A stretch of 64,000 nucleotides of DNA from assembly GCA_029259815.1 (NCBI GenBank), contig JAJDEJ010000027.1, forward strand, positions 1 through 64,000. Direction: 5' to 3'. This stretch comes from Planctomycetaceae bacterium (GTDB lineage: Bacteria > Planctomycetota > Planctomycetia > Planctomycetales > Planctomycetaceae). The position numbers were made by a program, and so were the translations under genes. Shown in pieces: positions 1 through 12,322 of this stretch. Positions within the stretch are counted from its first letter, which is position 1, and each line of letters opens with the position of its first letter. The notes beneath the pieces were generated by a model. The model saw only the letters and a program-made list of their open reading frames with translations, searched no databases and was not told where the DNA came from.

Positions 1-675
1 CGCTGCGAAGTTCCGATGCCTCAGCAGACCCAGCACCTTTCCCGGTGCGAAGTCCTTCTTGTCCTTCTGGAGAGGTGGCGTATCGGGCAACGTCAGACAG
101 TACGCGGCCATCACGAGCCCGGCGACACCCGAGAGAATCAGCACGATGCCGCGTGCCTTGTCGAGTTCGTCCCCTTCGAATCGTGACAGGTAGAACGGCT
201 CGACGCACCATGCCGGTAGGATGAATCCGATCGTGCCCCACAGACGAACCAACGGAAACTCACGTTCTCGGTCGACCAAGTGTGTGAACGCCAGCGAGTT
301 GGTCAGCATCATCGAGGGCACGTACAGCGTCGAGTAGAAAGCCCCCACGATCAGGATCGGCACAAATTCTGTCATGAAGTACAGGCCAATCATGAGTAAA
401 CCACCCAGCAGGTGGCACATCGCCAGCACGTGCTGCGTCGCAAACATGCGGTCAACCAGATGCCCCACGATGAACGGTGCGACCAATGGTCCCATTGCGA
501 GTGCTGCCCCGAACATCCCGAGCTGTCGGCCATCAAACCCCAGTCCGTCCTGCAGGTACGCTGAGATGACGGGCAGGTAACTCCCCTGAATGAAGTACTG
601 CAGAAACATCATCACATAGAGCCGCAACCGCAGGTCCGAAGGCGTCGTGCCAACCAAGGGGGCGTCACTGCTCAT
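1..675 (-). CDS. Nucleoside:H+ symporter-like MFS permease, partial (C-terminus beyond window)
   Basis: The 225 visible residues start at ATG 675 with GGAGA about 8 bases upstream and run off the left edge without a stop. The translation begins MSSDAPLVGT and has hydrophobic segments separated by short loops, as in the first half of a major facilitator transporter. The stretches QYFIQGSYLPVI and VRLWGTIGFILP resemble the NupG/XapB nucleoside:H+ symporter family, so inner-membrane nucleoside uptake is the best guess. Substrate is not determinable from the half present. It is followed on its 5' side by a 327-base gap and has no obvious operon partner. Confidence 0.75.
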   Translation of the reverse strand, partial: MSSDAPLVGTTPSDLRLRLYVMMFLQYFIQGSYLPVISAYLQDGLGFDGRQLGMFGAALAMGPLVAPFIVGHLVDRMFATQHVLAMCHLLGGLLMIGLYFMTEFVPILIVGAFYSTLYVPSMMLTNSLAFTHLVDREREFPLVRLWGTIGFILPAWCVEPFYLSRFEGDELDKARGIVLILSGVAGLVMAAYCLTLPDTPPLQKDKKDFAPGKVLGLLRHRNFAA

Positions 676-1002
676 CGCGTCTCCATTCCATGATGTTAGT
701 CGATACCCAAAACGCTTAGCCGCACACTCAGTCGTTCCTAGTCTTGAAGCGAACCGGGGTCAGGCAGCGACAGAATTGGAACGACTGACATTTGAAATGT
801 GCGATTAGTGCCACGGGCACTTTGGTGTAGCGGCGTTTGGACGTTAAAGGGTCTATGATTCCAGTCTTGTCCGCCGCTATGGACGCTACACATATTCGAT
901 TGCCGCAGTAACGAGTGTGATAGAGCCGTTGGCTGTCAGTTCAACGACTTGATGCAGATGTTCCGTAAATGGCAGAGAGGGACGGGCCGGTTTCTTCCCC
1001 AG
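676..1002. other. Intergenic region, no gene seen
   Basis: This 327-base stretch lies between the start of the permease gene and the end of the DUF1080 gene, both on the minus strand. It contains a weak inverted pair, GTGTAGCG near 825-832 and CGCTACAC near 885-892, which may be a decayed copy of the GTAG-headed repeats seen elsewhere. No ORF with a credible start or family match is visible. Any promoter for the permease must lie here, but none can be assigned. Confidence 0.4.
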
Positions 1003-2079
1003 CTAACGCGGGACGATCCAGATGTTGCGATAACGCACCGGGTTGCCATGATCTTGTAGGAAGACTGGCCCCGGCTCCGGTCCTTCGACGACAGGAGCAG
1101 CTCGCGTCGCATCAGGAATGGCGACGTCGTTATGAATGACGACGCCGTTGTGTCTGACCGTCATGCGGGCGTCGGCTGTCTTGTTGCCATCGGCGTCGTA
1201 CTTTGCAGCGATGAAGTCGACGTCATATGTCTGCCAGGTGAGCGGCGGAAAGGCCATGTTGACGTCGGGCTTCTTGATGCTGTAGATGCCCCCCGCTTCG
1301 TTGTCTTCACCTGTGAGGCCGAACGAGTCGAGCATCTGGACTTCGTATCGTCCCTGCATGTACACGCCGCTGTTGCCTCGTGCCTGACTGCGTGCTGTCG
1401 GCATGAAGGGTGTCCGCCACTCGACATGCAGCCGAAAGTCCTGAAACTTGTCATGACTGGTGACGCCCTGCATGAGGAGTCCGTCATCGGTCATCTGTCC
1501 TCCCTCGAAGGCGTCCGCGTTTGTGCCATCGAAGAGCACGGTTGCATGCGGCGGTGGCGGGAGTCCGAGAGTGCGGCTCTTGCGCACGACCTTCGACAAC
1601 CGTCCGATCGACTCTCCGCTCGCATCGCGAACGTGAATCTTCTTGTCTGATAGCTCAGCGGTTCCCTCACCCCATGCGAAGTTGAGCCGTCCACCCGCCG
1701 ACTCTGCCGAGACCTGTTCGCGTGAAATTCCATCCCAGCCGTTCCCCGGCAGCCCGCCGCGATAGATCACCACATCGAACTTGCCATCACCACCGGCGAC
1801 GACTTGCACACCATGCCAAATCTCAGCATCGTTCGTTGCGATCTGCCCGGTGTACTCGCCTTGGACGCGATAGTCCTCGCCCGCCTCTGCGGGATTGATG
1901 AAGGCATCAGGCTCGGGGGGCTGCTCAGTCTCTTGAGCCGTCGTTTGGACGTTCGGCAGCTTGGGAGCTGGCGGCAACTGCAGCACTTGAGGCCGATCAT
2001 CAGCCAGAGATGTCAAACAGATCGCCGCCGCCGCGACGGAGATGAGGGGGAGAGCAGCGAGAGGAATTCGAATCTTCAT
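1003..2079 (-). CDS. Secreted DUF1080 (3-keto-disaccharide hydrolase-like) protein
   Basis: The 358-residue product has an N-terminal signal peptide (hydrophobic core about residues 5-24) and a Pro-rich linker to about residue 60. A middle domain of unknown type spans about 65-165, and a C-terminal DUF1080 domain covers about 178-357. The DUF1080 signatures visible are TVLFDGTNADAFEGG, the RGNSGVYMQGRYEVQMLDSFG-like core and the closing VRYRNIWIVPR. DUF1080 is a concanavalin-like beta-sandwich known from 3-keto-glycoside hydrolases and very common in planctomycetes, so an exported role on sugar substrates is inferred. The start ATG at 2079 gives the signal peptide directly. It is divergent from the TPR gene. 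Confidence 0.85.
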   Translation of the reverse strand: MKIRIPLAALPLISVAAAAICLTSLADDRPQVLQLPPAPKLPNVQTTAQETEQPPEPDAFINPAEAGEDYRVQGEYTGQIATNDAEIWHGVQVVAGGDGKFDVVIYRGGLPGNGWDGISREQVSAESAGGRLNFAWGEGTAELSDKKIHVRDASGESIGRLSKVVRKSRTLGLPPPPHATVLFDGTNADAFEGGQMTDDGLLMQGVTSHDKFQDFRLHVEWRTPFMPTARSQARGNSGVYMQGRYEVQMLDSFGLTGEDNEAGGIYSIKKPDVNMAFPPLTWQTYDVDFIAAKYDADGNKTADARMTVRHNGVVIHNDVAIPDATRAAPVVEGPEPGPVFLQDHGNPVRYRNIWIVPR

Positions 2080-2265
2080 GGTGCACTTTTCTTGATGATG
2101 AAGCAGGGAGACGTCATCGGCAGGGCGAAAAGGCCATTCTGCTGCGGTGCATCACCAGTTGCAAGGCGCGTCGATTCCGTGGCCGGTCTGTATCTGACTC
2201 CCTGTCGGAGCCTATAATGAGATCGGAGCGATTCGCGTTCACTGGGTTTCATTTCAAGGTGCAGA

Positions 2266-3675
2266 ATGTCCTCGGGCGAAAACGGCAGTATGGGTGATGC
2301 GGCCAAACGCAAAGCCGCACAGCAGTGCTACCTCAAGGGCAACGATGCGCTCGCGAAACAGAATTACGATTACGCCCTGCAGATGTACGTCACGTGTATC
2401 TCAATGGTCCCGGATAACCTAAGCTATCGCCAGTTTGCTCGAGGAGCAGCCTACAAACTTTACAACGACAACGGGACCGGCGCAGGCACCTTCGCCAAGA
2501 GCAAGCTCATCGGCATCCGCAACAAGATCAAAAAAGCCAAGGCAGCGGAGAAATGGGACGAAGTCGACAAGCTGGCTGAGGAAGGCTTGAAGATTAATCC
2601 CTGGGATGCGCAGCTGAACGTCGATCTTGGCGAGGCCGCACAGGCACGCGAACTACTCGACATCGCTCAGTTTGCGTTCCGATGTGCTCGCAATGCGGAC
2701 CCCAAAAACAAAGAGTACAATCGCAAACTCGCCATGGTGTTGGAGGAGAAGGGCGAATACCTCGAAGCGGCCAAAGTCTGGAATCACATTCACCAAATCG
2801 ATCCCAACGACGGTGAAGCTCGCTCGAATGCATCGAAGAACGAGTTTGAATCAGTTCGGACACGCGGCGGGTACGAAGAGGCCACGAGCACTGCCGACGT
2901 CGCCGTGCAACGCGCACGTGGAGCCAAGAAGCCGGGCGAGGCAGATGCCCCCGGCATGTCGGACGAGAAGGACCTGCAACACGCCATCCGCAAGGAGCCG
3001 GAGAAGGTCGAACATTACCTCAAGCTGGCCGACTATTACCGCAAGAACAAACAGCTGGAAGAAGCGGCTCAGACGCTCAAGAAGGGTCTGGAGGTCTCTG
3101 GAGGAGATCCCAACATTCAAGAGCAGATCGACGACATCAATCTTGATCAGATGCGGAACAACCTCGCCCTCGCCCGTGAGAAGGTGGCTGGCGACCCTGA
3201 TGAGCCGGTCTACCAGGAAAAGGTCAAAGCCCTTGACCACGAACTGTTGAAGCGGGAGTTACAAGTATTCAGTGGACGCGTGGAACGCTACCCCAAGGAC
3301 ATGGACCTCAAGGTCAGGTTTGCTGAACGACTGATGCGGATCAAGAAGTGGCCCCAGGCGATCCCGCTGCTTCAGAAGTCTGCCCAGCACACCAAGCTCA
3401 AAGGTCGCTCACATTTGATGCTCGGCAAATGCTTAATGTACGACCGTAAGCTCAAGCCGGCACGTGGACAATTGGAACGTGCGATTCCCGAGTTCGATGT
3501 GGATAACGATAACGAAAGACCGCTTCTGGTCGAGTCACACTACCTCATGGGCCGAATCTGCGAAGAGTTGCAGGATGTCGTTGCCGCTGAGGAACATTAT
3601 GGTGAAGTGATCACCTTGGAATACGACTACAAGGATGCCCTGCAACGTCTCGAAAAGCTCCAGGGCGGGGAGTGA
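2266..3675 (+). CDS. Tetratricopeptide-repeat protein
   Basis: The 469-residue soluble protein has no signal peptide. It is rich in Ala, Lys and Glu and composed of helical repeats. TPR-like units are visible at about 14-47, 85-118, 119-152, 153-186, 243-276 and 350-430, for example AAQTLKKGLEVSGGDPN and AAKVWNHIHQIDPNDGEA. The start ATG 2266 has AAGGTG about 8 bases upstream. It probably acts as a protein-protein scaffold in the cytoplasm, but no partner is indicated. It converges on the small membrane-peptide gene and hemL. Confidence 0.85.
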   Translation: MSSGENGSMGDAAKRKAAQQCYLKGNDALAKQNYDYALQMYVTCISMVPDNLSYRQFARGAAYKLYNDNGTGAGTFAKSKLIGIRNKIKKAKAAEKWDEVDKLAEEGLKINPWDAQLNVDLGEAAQARELLDIAQFAFRCARNADPKNKEYNRKLAMVLEEKGEYLEAAKVWNHIHQIDPNDGEARSNASKNEFESVRTRGGYEEATSTADVAVQRARGAKKPGEADAPGMSDEKDLQHAIRKEPEKVEHYLKLADYYRKNKQLEEAAQTLKKGLEVSGGDPNIQEQIDDINLDQMRNNLALAREKVAGDPDEPVYQEKVKALDHELLKRELQVFSGRVERYPKDMDLKVRFAERLMRIKKWPQAIPLLQKSAQHTKLKGRSHLMLGKCLMYDRKLKPARGQLERAIPEFDVDNDNERPLLVESHYLMGRICEELQDVVAAEEHYGEVITLEYDYKDALQRLEKLQGGE

Positions 3676-3689
3676 TCAGATCATTTTCC

Positions 3690-3809
3690 TCAGTCGTCAC
3701 CACCACGGCGGCTGAAGACGAGGTAGACAATGACGGCAACTGCAGTTGCTGGTAGAACGAAGCAACCTCCGATGAGCAGAAGCTCCATCGGCCCTGGTGT
3801 AAAAAACAT
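3690..3809 (-). CDS. 39-residue single-span membrane peptide
   Basis: The peptide begins MFFTPGPMELLLIGGCFVLP and ends with a short basic/acidic tail FSRRGGDD. It has one membrane span at about residues 8-32. The start at 3809 has AAAGGGAACG upstream on the minus strand. It lies 34 bases downstream of hemL on the same strand, so it may be the last gene of that transcript. The pattern (Gly/Pro-rich start, one helix, RR-GG tail) looks like a genuine small membrane protein rather than a chance ORF. No function can be assigned. Confidence 0.55.
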   Translation of the reverse strand: MFFTPGPMELLLIGGCFVLPATAVAVIVYLVFSRRGGDD

Positions 3810-3843
3810 GTAGTTCGTTCCCTTTGTGGTGAAGGGGAGGGGA

Positions 3844-5136
3844 TCAACTGGCGATCTCCGCCAACACCTCCCGCGCCGCAGCGATTGTCGCATCAATGTC
3901 CGCGTTCGTGTGACACACCGAGACAAAGTTCGCCTCAAACTGACTGCATGGCAAGTACACGCCCCGGTCGAGCATTCCTTGAAAATACGTCGCAAATCGT
4001 TCGGTGTCGTTTCGCGCGGAGACGTCGTAGTTTGTCACCGACTCATCGTTGAAGAAGAGCGTATACATGCTCCCCACCTGAGCCACCTGATGGGGGATAT
4101 CGGCTGACGTTGCCGCGTCGCTCAGCCCCTGCACAAGTCTCGTGGTCATCAACTCCAGTTCGTCGTACGGATCAATCTCCTTGAGTGTCTTCAAAGTGGC
4201 GATGCCACTCGCGGTCGCAAGCGGGTTTCCGGACAGTGTCCCCGCCTGATAGACCGGACCGACCGGCGAGATCGAGTCCATGATATCGGCTCGTCCGCCG
4301 TAGGCCCCGACCGGCAATCCACCGCCGACGATCTTGCCCAGCGTCGTGAGATCGGGCGTCACTCCGTATCGCGACTGCGCACCACCGTAAGCCACGCGAA
4401 AGCCCGTCATGACCTCGTCGAAGATCAAAAGTGCGCCATGCTTCGTACACAACTCACGGCACGCCTCCAGGAAGCCCGGCTGAGGCGGCACACACCCCAT
4501 GTTGCCCACGACCGGTTCGAGAATGACGGCTGCGATTTCGTTGCCACGTTTGCTGAGCGTGTCAGCCAGTTGATCAGCATCGTTATAGCGGAGTGACAAC
4601 GTGTCAGCTGTGCAGCCTTCGGGCACACCCGGACTCGACGGCACGCCATGCGTGAGCGCCCCACTCCCCGCTTCGACCAGCAAACTGTCGACATGCCCGT
4701 GATAGCAACCGGCGAACTTCACGACGACATTGCGACCCGTGTGTCCGCGTGCGAGGCGGATCGCGGACATCGTCGCCTCCGTCCCCGAATTGACCATCCG
4801 CACCTTCTGGATCGACGGGACTGCCTCGACGATCAACTCGGCCAGTTCGCTCTCCTGCTCAGTCGGTGCCCCAAAACTCGTGCCTCGCTGGAGTGACGCC
4901 TCGATCGCAGCCGTCACCTGTATATGACAGTGCCCCAGAATATGCGGACCCCAAGAGCCGATGTAGTCGATCAGCCGATTGCCATCGATGTCGAACAGGT
5001 ACTGCCCCTCGCCCCGCTCAATGAACAATGGCGATCCCCCCACTGCCCCAAAGGCACGTGCCGGACTGTTCACTCCCCCGGGGATCACCCGCGTCGCCCG
5101 GGCAAACGCCTCTCGACTCTTGTCACGCTTCGACAT
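3844..5136 (-). CDS. hemL: Glutamate-1-semialdehyde 2,1-aminomutase
   Basis: This PLP enzyme converts glutamate-1-semialdehyde to 5-aminolevulinate in the C5 pathway of haem synthesis. With the start at Met 5136 ([14 protein letters not shown]) it is 430 residues, the usual family length; nine more upstream residues are possible. Family signatures include [20 protein letters not shown], the Asp-containing [12 protein letters not shown] and the PLP lysine at residue 268 in [18 protein letters not shown]. Haem genes are not neighbours here. Confidence 0.96.
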   Translation of the reverse strand: MSKRDKSREAFARATRVIPGGVNSPARAFGAVGGSPLFIERGEGQYLFDIDGNRLIDYIGSWGPHILGHCHIQVTAAIEASLQRGTSFGAPTEQESELAELIVEAVPSIQKVRMVNSGTEATMSAIRLARGHTGRNVVVKFAGCYHGHVDSLLVEAGSGALTHGVPSSPGVPEGCTADTLSLRYNDADQLADTLSKRGNEIAAVILEPVVGNMGCVPPQPGFLEACRELCTKHGALLIFDEVMTGFRVAYGGAQSRYGVTPDLTTLGKIVGGGLPVGAYGGRADIMDSISPVGPVYQAGTLSGNPLATASGIATLKTLKEIDPYDELELMTTRLVQGLSDAATSADIPHQVAQVGSMYTLFFNDESVTNYDVSARNDTERFATYFQGMLDRGVYLPCSQFEANFVSVCHTNADIDATIAAAREVLAEIAS

Positions 5137-5226
5137 TTGACTCACTCTGCAGAGGACAGACATTCAATCAAACAGACCGAATTGTACCCGCCCTGCTCCG
5201 CCCCGCCGAGTGTGTAACAATCGTTC

Positions 5227-5357
5227 GTAGGACGGACTTCCAAGTCCGTCCACTTCTCAAATATGACTGACAAGCTTGTTCGCCACATGCGCCGTTCAAC
5301 AAAGTACTGATCCTCACCCGACGTTTTGAATCGGACGGACTTGGAAGTCCGTCCTAC
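5227..5357. repeat. Inverted pair of GTAG-headed palindromes (REPIN-like, family 1)
   Basis: GTAG at 5227-5230 is followed by the near-perfect palindrome GACGGACTTCCAAGTCCGTC. The same 24-base unit occurs inverted at 5334-5357, with about 83 bases between the halves. The GTAG heads lie outermost. The TAG of the right-hand copy is the stop codon of the membrane-protein gene that ends at 5354. REP elements recognised by RAYT transposases have exactly this head-plus-hairpin form. Confidence 0.85.
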
Positions 5358-6139
5358 GCGGCGAGTCGATCCGATGACTCACTCTGCGGCAGCAGAATCG
5401 TGACCTCACGCGTATCCGCCTCGGCAAGTCCTGTCAACAGCCGTTGACGCCAGGTCCACATGCAGAGGGCAAAGAATGTATAGAAGTAAAACTCCTGCAA
5501 CTCGCTCGGTCGCGGGAAGGCGGACGGACTGGCGGTGCCGAGTTGTCTTGGAATCATCTCCAACAAACGCACGCCTTCGCCACACAATGCGACAGGAAGT
5601 ACCATCATCGGCGGCAGGAGGATGGCCCACTTCTTCCGAATCTCCTGCGATGTGAGCAGATGCCACACGGGCCACATGATGCCGAACACGACCACCCCCA
5701 ACTCGACGATCGCCCGCGGCTTCTGATCAGCCCACGAACTGGTGTTGTGCAGATTGGTCTCCTGCTGATCGTTGACCTCGCTCCAACTCTCGGGTGTCGA
5801 CCAGCCCATGAGGTGCTGTCCCCAACTCGCCTCTTCACCCGCAATTGCAAAGCACATCAATGACAATCCGAGCATCGCAGCCGTGAGCCATTTCAACTCC
5901 GTCTGCATAGTCGGCAGTATGCTCCGATGACTCCAGAGTGTGAATAACCCAATCCCCATCGCCAAAAGAGGGATCAACACATGACTCAGTTCGAGTGGAC
6001 CCTGCTCGCTCCAGACCCATGCCAGAAAATGGTCTGACCCTACGCCCCGCACCAACATGAGCAACGCGGGAATCAGCAAGGAAAGCCCGAGTGTTCGTCG
6101 CCACAATCCCGTCGTCTTCGTCAGTGAGCCATCCGCCAT
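5354..6139 (-). CDS. Polytopic membrane protein, function unknown
   Basis: From Met 6139 (MADGSLTKTT) the product is 261 residues with about six membrane spans, roughly at residues 13-31, 46-67, 80-99, 138-157, 168-187 and 215-235. A conserved-looking polar stretch between spans 3 and 4, GEEASWGQHLMGWSTPE, is reminiscent of uncharacterised bacterial membrane proteins and may be a functional site. A start 36 codons upstream is possible but would add a basic leader. The last codons GCC GCG are followed by a TAG that belongs to the inverted repeat, so the repeat may have set the present C-terminus. Confidence 0.75.
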   Translation of the reverse strand: MADGSLTKTTGLWRRTLGLSLLIPALLMLVRGVGSDHFLAWVWSEQGPLELSHVLIPLLAMGIGLFTLWSHRSILPTMQTELKWLTAAMLGLSLMCFAIAGEEASWGQHLMGWSTPESWSEVNDQQETNLHNTSSWADQKPRAIVELGVVVFGIMWPVWHLLTSQEIRKKWAILLPPMMVLPVALCGEGVRLLEMIPRQLGTASPSAFPRPSELQEFYFYTFFALCMWTWRQRLLTGLAEADTREVTILLPQSESSDRLAA

Positions 6140-6401
6140 GTCGCAAGTCCTTTTGCGAGTGAACCATTCGTGGAGGTCCCCCAAGAGCGGCGACCTCAGC
6201 CGAGTGACTGCGAAGTATGGGAAACTGAGCAAACCTGTAAAGACCAATCGTGAGGCCAGAAAGGTAAATCACGGCGAGCGGGGGTGTTAACCCCTGTCTC
6301 CTTCCACATCCGAGGACGCCCACGCTCCGCACAGGTATCCAGACACGATTCCGTCTTTCGCCATGCACCGGGCCAGGGGACTGACGTCCCCCGCTCGCCG
6401 A

Positions 6402-9134
<2,733 letters not shown>

Positions 9135-9582
9135 CGATCTTGTGTTCCTTGGCCTCGATCCGCATCCCTTGGTTCCACAATGGTTTGTGGTGAATGGGGC
9201 AGCAGCCGGCCGGATGAGGGCTGCCATGTTGGAGGCTGTTTTTCAGCATCTCCGCGCGCTCAGCGACCGGGCAACCGGACAGTCCCGCCAAGCGACTGGC
9301 AAACTACCATCGCCGGACCCGATCTTCAAGGGAATCGAGTTGTACGAGAGGATGCCGGTCTGGACCGATTGCACGTGACATGGCGCGTTTCAGGTTGCAA
9401 CCGATTGAGCGTGCCCGGTTTTCCGGAATGTAGTGAAAACACGTGACAATGAGTGTAAGCCTCGCTCTGTCTGAACGTATCGGTGGACATCGGCGCTTGG
9501 AATTCGTCACCCGTCGATGCAGAATCGTCCGGTCTCGACGCTCTGAGCGTCGTCGCGGTGAACACAACGCGGGAGGTCTCCT
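9135..9582. other. Intergenic region between ppdK and the ECF sigma gene, nothing identified
   Basis: This 448-base divergent region holds no ORF with a plausible start and composition, no clear hairpin repeat and no recognisable RNA gene. It must contain the promoters of ppdK and of the sigma/kinase pair. The ribosome binding site GGGAGG at 9571-9576 belongs to the sigma gene. Confidence 0.4.
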
Positions 9583-10212
9583 TTGTCTGTCACTCGTGAC
9601 TCATTGATTCTGCGGATCACTCAGGGTGGCGACGCCTTGAGTTGGGAAGAGTTCTTCGCCATCTACCAGCCGTTCGTGTTCTCGGTGGTGAAACGCTTGG
9701 GGATCAGAGACCAGGATGCATCAGACATCGTTCAGGATGTGTTCGTCACCTTAGTCCGGGCATTGCCACAATTTGAATTCCAGTCAGAGAAGGGACGCTT
9801 TCGAGGATGGCTGAAGACCATCGTCCGCAACTCCGCCATCGACTGGTTTCGTCGTCGGGGGCGGTCTCGCGAAGTCTCGCTGGACTTTCTCCAGACTCAA
9901 AAAGTGTTTTTGGATGATGATGTGGAATGGGACGCAGCGTATTGCACACAGGTTCTAAGTTTTGCCATGCAGCGGATCAAAGCGGACTCCAACTCGGTCA
10001 CCTGGTATTGCTTTGAGGAACACATTCTTCGGGGACGAAAAGCCACGGAGGTGGGGAAGGATTGCGGACTCACTGCAAACGCCGTGTACGTGAACGCATC
10101 TCGGACGTTGTCGCGGGTTCGCCGGAAGTGTGCAGCATTCGACAGCGATCTGGCAATTGTCGGTCAACCTGAGCGAGCAAGTCCCAGTCTCAGCAGGGAC
10201 GTTTCGTCGTGA
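9583..10212 (+). CDS. ECF-type RNA polymerase sigma factor, kinase-linked
   Basis: The start is TTG 9583 with GGGAGG seven bases upstream, giving 209 residues. Region 2 is visible at about 25-95 (DASDIVQDVFVTLVRAL, then GRFRGWLKTIVRNSAIDWFRRR). Region 4 is at about 125-185 (RGRKATEVGKDCGLTANAVY followed by SRTLSRVRRK). The next gene starts 46 bases downstream and encodes a Ser/Thr kinase with a zinc-finger-like N-terminus. Planctomycetes are known for ECF groups genetically linked to Ser/Thr kinases, so phosphorylation-controlled activity is a reasonable inference. The target genes are unknown. Confidence 0.9.
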   Translation: MSVTRDSLILRITQGGDALSWEEFFAIYQPFVFSVVKRLGIRDQDASDIVQDVFVTLVRALPQFEFQSEKGRFRGWLKTIVRNSAIDWFRRRGRSREVSLDFLQTQKVFLDDDVEWDAAYCTQVLSFAMQRIKADSNSVTWYCFEEHILRGRKATEVGKDCGLTANAVYVNASRTLSRVRRKCAAFDSDLAIVGQPERASPSLSRDVSS

Positions 10213-10257
10213 GCGATCGAGCCGACAAGAACCCTCAAAAAAGGACGGGCCCAACTT

Positions 10258-12156
10258 GTGAGAATTACAGACGCTGACCATTCTCCGTCTCGCTGCGATT
10301 CCGAGACGTCATTTCCGGATCCATCGAGCACGGACAGAACTCCGCAAGAATCCGCCGAATGTCCTCCGACGAGGCTGCTTTGGCCAGTGGTTGTCAACGA
10401 AGTTCCCTTGGGATCGGTGGAAGAGCACTTGCGGTCGTGTGGGAGCTGTCAGGATCGCGTGTCTCAACTGGAGTCTGAGATTGAGACGGCCCGGGGTCTG
10501 GCTGATGACCTGAGTCAATCCGATTCCTTGAGCCACACACATGCCCCCTTGTCTCCCTGGTTGGGGCGTGAAGATGCGGACCTGGACGATCAACTCTTCG
10601 ACAGATGGAGAGCGGCTCGACTCTCGGAGACTCTGACCAGACCTCTGGCTGTGATTGGCAAGTATTTTGTTTTGGAGACCATCAGCGTCGGCGGTCAGTC
10701 AACAGTCTTTCGAGGGTTTCATCCGTCCCTGTTGATTGATGTTGTCATCAAACTCGCTCATCAGCCCTGCCTGCAGGATGAGACGGGACGTGCGAGGTTG
10801 GTCACCGAAGCGAAGGCATTGGCCGAGATCGATCATCCCCATCTGGCTCGTCTGTACGATCTGGAGTTCTTTGAAGATCGCCCATTTTTGGTGCTGGAGT
10901 ACGTGCGAGGTAAACGTCTGGGAGACTTTCGAGACGGATCTCACCTGACACCCAGTCAGATCGCGAGTCTGTTGGCAAAGGTTGCCAGAGCAGTTTCCGC
11001 GGCCCATGAGCGGGGAATTCTCCACCTTGATTTGAAGCCTGACAACATCATGGTCACGCTTGGGGGTGAGCCTGTGCTCATCGATTTTGGAATGTCGATT
11101 CTGCAGCGAACGGGCGCAGCTCAAGCTCCGGGAGAATTGTGTATTGCAGGCACTCCTCAGTACATGTCACCTGAGCAGACACGCGGGCGGCCCGCCGAGT
11201 TCGATGCACGAACTGATATCTTCGGTCTGGGCGCCGTTCTGTATGACCTCTGCGTGGGGCAGCCCCCCTTTGCTATCGACGGAGACGAGACCGACAGTCA
11301 CTCCTCACAGTCCAGCGAGCCTGACTGGAATGAATTGAGCCGTGCTCCCGTCCCGCACTCACTCCAGACCATCTGTCGCAAGGCGATGTCGAGTGATCCG
11401 GAGGCTCGATACGAAAGTGCGGAGGAATTCGCGGAGCAGTTAGAGGCAGTCAGCAAGCGTCTGGACAAACGGCGAACCGTCTTGCATCGGCTGGCTGCGA
11501 TGTTGGTGTTGACATTGGGAGTCTTCAGTCTCCTCGTTGCCTGGTGGATGCCGGGACAGGTCGCGCCAGAAAGGGTCTCGTTGGGGCTTCAAGTCGTGAG
11601 AGAATTCGGCGAGGTCCCACTGCGGCAAGCGCTTCCCATCATGGGGGGTGACCATTTGCGTCTCCAGGGGTGGCTGAGTGAGACGGCACACCTCGGGATG
11701 TTCGCACTGACCGACAACGGCCAACGTCAATGGTTGGGACCGCTCAAGAGCGTATCGGATCAGGGGCATACTCGAGTGGCGTTTCCCGATTTTACCGACA
11801 CAATTGCACTCTCAGATGATGCTGGCACGCTGCTCATCCTGCTCGTCTCACAGCGGGAGAGCCCTGTGTATCATTCGAAGGTGTTGGAGGTCATGTCAGA
11901 ACCGGAGTCTGTTCCGACAATCCCAAGCCACTTGGCGGTTGTCCTGCATCGAGATGACTGTGAAGTCGTAACTGCCATTGGTCTGCCTGTCGATGACAGC
12001 GAGGCGACAGCAGTTCAAGAACAGCTCCAAGAGTTCCGGCAGAGACTGGCGATCCAGTTCGATGACTTTGCCGGAATTCTGATTCGCGTGAAGGCAGGTC
12101 CTGCGTCGTCGGATCCGCGTCTCGACATCACTGAACATCGAGAGCAGCCCCGTTAG
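10258..12156 (+). CDS. Transmembrane Ser/Thr protein kinase with anti-sigma-like zinc motif
   Basis: The 632-residue product starts at GTG 10258 (AAGGA about 15 bases upstream). Residues about 55-63 read EHLRSCGSC, an HxxxCxxC pattern like the ZAS zinc finger of anti-sigma factors. The kinase domain spans about 134-400: VVIKLAHQP with the ATP-binding lysine, catalytic HLDLKPDNIMV near residue 256, IDFGMS, GTPQYMSPEQTRGR, and TDIFGLGAVLYDLCVG. The catalytic loop has HLD where HRD is usual. One membrane span follows at about 410-430, then a roughly 200-residue extracytoplasmic domain of unknown fold. It probably senses a signal outside the membrane and controls the upstream ECF factor. Confidence 0.9.
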   Translation: MRITDADHSPSRCDSETSFPDPSSTDRTPQESAECPPTRLLWPVVVNEVPLGSVEEHLRSCGSCQDRVSQLESEIETARGLADDLSQSDSLSHTHAPLSPWLGREDADLDDQLFDRWRAARLSETLTRPLAVIGKYFVLETISVGGQSTVFRGFHPSLLIDVVIKLAHQPCLQDETGRARLVTEAKALAEIDHPHLARLYDLEFFEDRPFLVLEYVRGKRLGDFRDGSHLTPSQIASLLAKVARAVSAAHERGILHLDLKPDNIMVTLGGEPVLIDFGMSILQRTGAAQAPGELCIAGTPQYMSPEQTRGRPAEFDARTDIFGLGAVLYDLCVGQPPFAIDGDETDSHSSQSSEPDWNELSRAPVPHSLQTICRKAMSSDPEARYESAEEFAEQLEAVSKRLDKRRTVLHRLAAMLVLTLGVFSLLVAWWMPGQVAPERVSLGLQVVREFGEVPLRQALPIMGGDHLRLQGWLSETAHLGMFALTDNGQRQWLGPLKSVSDQGHTRVAFPDFTDTIALSDDAGTLLILLVSQRESPVYHSKVLEVMSEPESVPTIPSHLAVVLHRDDCEVVTAIGLPVDDSEATAVQEQLQEFRQRLAIQFDDFAGILIRVKAGPASSDPRLDITEHREQPR

Positions 12157-12322
12157 TCGGATGCAGCGTTGAGAGCATGACATCGTTTTGCACTCACAAA
12201 CTCAGAACCGACGAACTCCAGCCAGTCTCTACCGATTTCCCTCGGGACGGAGTCCTCGGTACCATGCACCTTGCGAGGCCTCTTCTTGAGATGATCAGAG
12301 CGAACTTCGGAGAGAGAGAAAC

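Noticed and set aside
825-892. A further GTAG inverted pair upstream of the permease gene
   Set aside because: Only eight bases match between arms and neither arm forms a good palindrome, so it is noted but not called as a repeat.
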